Virus record (IMG/VR): IMGVR_UViG_3300044974_000081
Span: 1-39,963 of that record
Reading direction: 5' to 3' (one strand)
From: a virus
Length of the DNA stretch: 39,963 nt
Position numbers and translations under genes: made by a program. The notes under the pieces were generated by a model, which was given only the letters and a program-made list of their open reading frames with translations, was not told where the DNA came from and ran no database searches. Shown in pieces: positions 37,541 to 39,963 of the stretch; position 1 is the stretch's first letter; every line of letters begins with the position of its first letter.

Positions 37541-37753
37541 TTAGTAAGTCCCGTCATCGTACACAACACCACCCGTAGGAAGCGTCACTGTACCAGTAAA
37601 AGTAGGGGAAGCAACATCAGCCTTGGATGTAATAGCACTGGCGATGTTGTTGTATTCGGTATCAATCTCAGTACCTTTGATAATCTTACTAGGATTACCA
37701 GACGGTAGTGTATCCTTAGATGCAAAGTTAGTTGTCTTAGTATAGTTACTCAT
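37541..37753 (-). CDS. Conserved small tail protein, 70 aa
   Basis: A 70-aa protein, MSNYTKTTNFASKDTLPSGN, then PSKIIKGTEIDTEYNNIASA, ITSKADVASPTFTGTVTLPT. The N-terminal pattern NYTKTTNFxxKDxLPSGxPxKIIxGxExDxEF is a familiar one from phage tail-fibre proteins, where it attaches the fibre to the tail. Here it stands alone without the fibre body. Its start is coupled to the end of the tail tubular B-like gene. It could be an adaptor that joins fibres to the tail tube (inference). Confidence 0.72.
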   Translation of the reverse strand: MSNYTKTTNFASKDTLPSGNPSKIIKGTEIDTEYNNIASAITSKADVASPTFTGTVTLPTGGVVYDDGTY

Positions 37754-39297
37754 TAGATTGTCCTACCTGCTTTAACAAAAATATCCATTTGTTGAACAGA
37801 AAAAGAATCATTACCAATATCAGCTTCGATACCTAACTGAAACACTCTACCAGCACCACCAATGGTTTGACCATATCCTTGAAACTGTTTAGGTACTGGG
37901 TTGATAGTGATACCAGCATTGTATTCAGCAATGTTGTATTCAGATACGTTGTACTCAGAGCGAACAACATTAGGGTATGTCCATAGAGCACTACGATAGT
38001 CTGTACCGTAGTCTACAGTCCACTTTAGGAATACGTTAGTACCAGCACCACCAACAGTGAGTGTGTTTACTTTCTTAAGTATCTTGATGATAGACGAATC
38101 ACCAGCATCTAAGTGTGATGTATAGTACAAGAACCTGAAGCTATTACCATTGTCTCTGTTACCTGCATAGCGACCAATGTAGCCTTCTCGACCTAAATAG
38201 AGTTCTCTACTGCGTGTAGAAAGCAATGATTTAGGTGCGAACATCCACTGAGTTGTTTTACAAGAAGCATCCTGAAGACGTTGCTTCAGATCAAAACAGT
38301 ATGTAATACCTCTTGTCGGTAATGTCAGAAGATAGAAACCTTCACGCTCATGAAAGACAGACTTTATGTTATCATAATCGTTATTTGACAATACGTCAAG
38401 TATTAATTGATCTCTGACATTCCTTGAGATATCAAATAATGGTGCTGACTTCTCTTGAATAAGTCTACCAAGGCTACGAACACCAGTATCAGACAAGAAT
38501 AAGATATCTGATCCAACATCCTGTACTGAATCTCTAGCGATACAACCAACACCATCAATAACTTCTACAAGCTTAAGATCTGATGTAGGATCGCCATCAG
38601 CACCAGAATAGATAATCGTAGTCTTTCTACAGAAGATCACTAAGAAGCCGTTAAACCCTGCTAGGGCTACGATGCTATCAGTACCGTTGGTTAGTACCTT
38701 TTCTATGCTGATGGAACCACTAGCACCACCAGACCACTTCATACCTGATAATGTATCTGACCACCAGATAGTTGTTTTATCAGTGGTTGTGTCCGCTACC
38801 CATAAGCGACCATAAGCTGCTAAGACTTCATTACCTAACTGTACTGTACCTGAATATCCAGGATGTGCTGACACTAATCCCCAAGTATTAGTAGCATGAT
38901 CATAGATAAGTGGATTATGATTTCGTTGAAAGAAGTAAGTATGATCATTAAAGCTTACTGCTTTCCAGTACTGAGCAGTCCACGTAGCTGAACCATTGTA
39001 GACTTCAGTCAGTGTTGTTGTACCAGTGTAGATCCTGTTGTTACCGATACTGACAATCTCTGTAGTACCAGCTTTCTTAACAACTTCATGTAATAGTGTT
39101 GGCTCTGTACTGTTGTAGCCAGCAGTAGTATTAACAGTTACCCAACCCTTACGAGCAGCTATGCGACCATACTGGTCAATCACTGCATTCTCTGCCCTAA
39201 GAGCAAACTCTTTAGGTAACGTGATAGGAGAGTCTTGAGTGTTTAATCCATAGAAGCCTGGAGCAACAAGACTAACAGGTCTAATAGGAGCAGCCAT
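37753..39297 (-). CDS. Tail tubular protein B-like (nozzle) structural protein
   Basis: A 514-aa protein. It starts MAAPIRPVSLVAPGFYGLNT, continues SPITLPKEFALRAENAVIDQ and YGRIAARKGWVTVNT, and has a beta-propeller-like body with ATWTAQYWKAVSFNDHTYFF, VADTTTDKTTIWWSDTLSGM and LYLGREGYIGRYAGN. The pattern matches podovirus tail-tube/nozzle proteins comparable to T7 gp12 or P22 gp10 in position. The start at 39297 overlaps the tail tubular A stop (TAATG); a longer start at 39312 is less likely. It is adjacent to tail tubular A and thus part of the stubby tail. Confidence 0.75.
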   Translation of the reverse strand: MAAPIRPVSLVAPGFYGLNTQDSPITLPKEFALRAENAVIDQYGRIAARKGWVTVNTTAGYNSTEPTLLHEVVKKAGTTEIVSIGNNRIYTGTTTLTEVYNGSATWTAQYWKAVSFNDHTYFFQRNHNPLIYDHATNTWGLVSAHPGYSGTVQLGNEVLAAYGRLWVADTTTDKTTIWWSDTLSGMKWSGGASGSISIEKVLTNGTDSIVALAGFNGFLVIFCRKTTIIYSGADGDPTSDLKLVEVIDGVGCIARDSVQDVGSDILFLSDTGVRSLGRLIQEKSAPLFDISRNVRDQLILDVLSNNDYDNIKSVFHEREGFYLLTLPTRGITYCFDLKQRLQDASCKTTQWMFAPKSLLSTRSRELYLGREGYIGRYAGNRDNGNSFRFLYYTSHLDAGDSSIIKILKKVNTLTVGGAGTNVFLKWTVDYGTDYRSALWTYPNVVRSEYNVSEYNIAEYNAGITINPVPKQFQGYGQTIGGAGRVFQLGIEADIGNDSFSVQQMDIFVKAGRTI

Positions 39298-39947
39298 TAT
39301 ACCCAGTTCCAAGTTATTTCATCTTCGTACCTAGCTGATTCAATAGCAATGTACGTAGCTACAGCTTTCCTATAAAGATCATTCTGTTGATCAGACAATC
39401 TACCTTGATCTTCTCCACGTTCATTGATAGCACGTAGATAAGCACCTTGTATTACTAACTCTGAAGGTACATAGATAACATCAAGATCATTAACTAAATT
39501 AGCTTGTGGTACAACACAGTCAACCTTAACTGCATACGCTTGATCAGGTATAGGCCATAGATCTAACGTAATCTCATCGCTGGTGTTGCTATTACCTATG
39601 GAGAAATACTGAGGACCACCAGTGACTGTACCTTGCATGTTCACCCAAGCATGCATTTGATCCTGTGAGGCTTGCTCAAGATCACGCTTAAGTGTAGGTA
39701 TGTAGACCTTTAATAGTCTTGTCCGTGATGATGTACCTGTGATAGCGTAATTCTGAGTACCGTTAACTGTATTGATTGTCTTGGTTGTACGTAAGATAGA
39801 CCAATTCCAAGCATCTTCGATCTCACGTTTAGTTTCATTGACCATTGCACCGATAAGGTACGAATAGTCAGACTGTATCACTGTCGATACAGTACTCTCT
39901 CGCATACGCAAGAGAACGCCATTAACACAGTCTAAGTAAGTAGCCAT
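39297..39947 (-). CDS. Tail tubular protein A-like (adaptor)
   Basis: A 216-aa protein, MATYLDCVNGVLLRMRESTV, then LIGAMVNETKREIEDAWNWS, TLKRDLEQASQDQMHAWVNM and a C-terminal DLYRKAVATYIAIESARYED. The helix pattern with VNxxKREIEDAWNW matches T7 gp11-type head-tail adaptors that form the ring below the portal. The start at 39947 is chosen because AAGGTG lies eight bases upstream and the ATG overlaps the preceding stop (TAATG); another ATG at 39953 is closer to the ribosome-binding site. The upstream 85-aa gene lies at the other end of the window, across the circular junction. Confidence 0.82.
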   Translation of the reverse strand: MATYLDCVNGVLLRMRESTVSTVIQSDYSYLIGAMVNETKREIEDAWNWSILRTTKTINTVNGTQNYAITGTSSRTRLLKVYIPTLKRDLEQASQDQMHAWVNMQGTVTGGPQYFSIGNSNTSDEITLDLWPIPDQAYAVKVDCVVPQANLVNDLDVIYVPSELVIQGAYLRAINERGEDQGRLSDQQNDLYRKAVATYIAIESARYEDEITWNWV

Positions 39948-39963
39948 TACCATTTCACCTTAT
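39837..39963. repeat. Right copy of 127-bp terminal direct repeat (assembly closure)
   Basis: Identical to bases 1-127. It joins the two window ends into a circle. It contains the first codons of the tail tubular A-like gene and the last of the 85-aa gene, which are adjacent in the closed genome. Confidence 0.95.

Noticed and set aside
1-39963. Temperate lifestyle genes (integrase, repressor, partition proteins)
   Set aside because: No tyrosine or serine recombinase, CI-like repressor, ParA or ParB pattern was seen in any supported frame, so the parS site is not part of a phage-encoded system.

Overview
The window holds one complete tailed-phage genome, assembled as a circle. Bases 1-127 are repeated exactly at 39837-39963, so the unique genome is about 39,836 bp. 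It looks like an uncultured podovirus with a T7-type replication and tail-tube toolkit, but it shows no RNA polymerase, integrase, repressor or tRNA. Several near-perfect sigma70 promoters suggest that transcription relies on the host enzyme. The host cannot be named. A bacterium with chromosomal ParABS and access to vitamin B12 is implied by a perfect 16-bp parS-type site and an adenosylcobalamin-dependent ribonucleotide reductase. The style of some accessory proteins hints weakly at freshwater proteobacteria.

There are two divergent transcription units. The late unit is on the minus strand. It starts at a perfect consensus promoter (14779-14807), runs down through position 1, wraps to the right end and stops at a terminator (30551-30577). 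Its order is: terminase small and large subunits, portal, an internal promoter that appears to make a leaderless mRNA, two small proteins, scaffold, major capsid, a terminator, a tail-fibre and adhesin block (Mtd-N-like fibre, second fibre, glycine-rich fibre, a 2OG-Fe(II) oxygenase, a lectin-like DUF1566 protein), a small membrane protein, three small basic proteins, tail tubular A-like and B-like proteins, three large internal/ejection proteins, a 3-TM holin and a GH24 endolysin.

The early unit is on the plus strand (about 15.4-30.8 kb). It opens with tiny membrane peptides and a GP88-family cysteine-rich protein. Next come many small unknown genes, an HNH nuclease and a block of duplicated small genes (18.8-20.2 kb). 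After these come the replication genes: primase-helicase, T7-like PolA, gp2.5-like SSB, a FEN-type exonuclease, a PD-(D/E)XK nuclease, ThyX, a DnaQ-like exonuclease with a zinc ribbon, DUF3310 and class II RNR. Together these would degrade, remake and copy DNA.

The 0.87-kb spacer between the two units (14612-15480) is the most unusual part. It carries both divergent promoters, 11-bp tandem repeats, three 39-bp-spaced inverted-repeat iterons plus one shorter copy, a pair of 17-bp direct repeats, and a perfect copy of the chromosomal parS sequence, although no ParA or ParB gene is visible. I read it as a combined control region and possible origin that may recruit the host ParB protein. The parS match is seen directly. 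Its function is inference.
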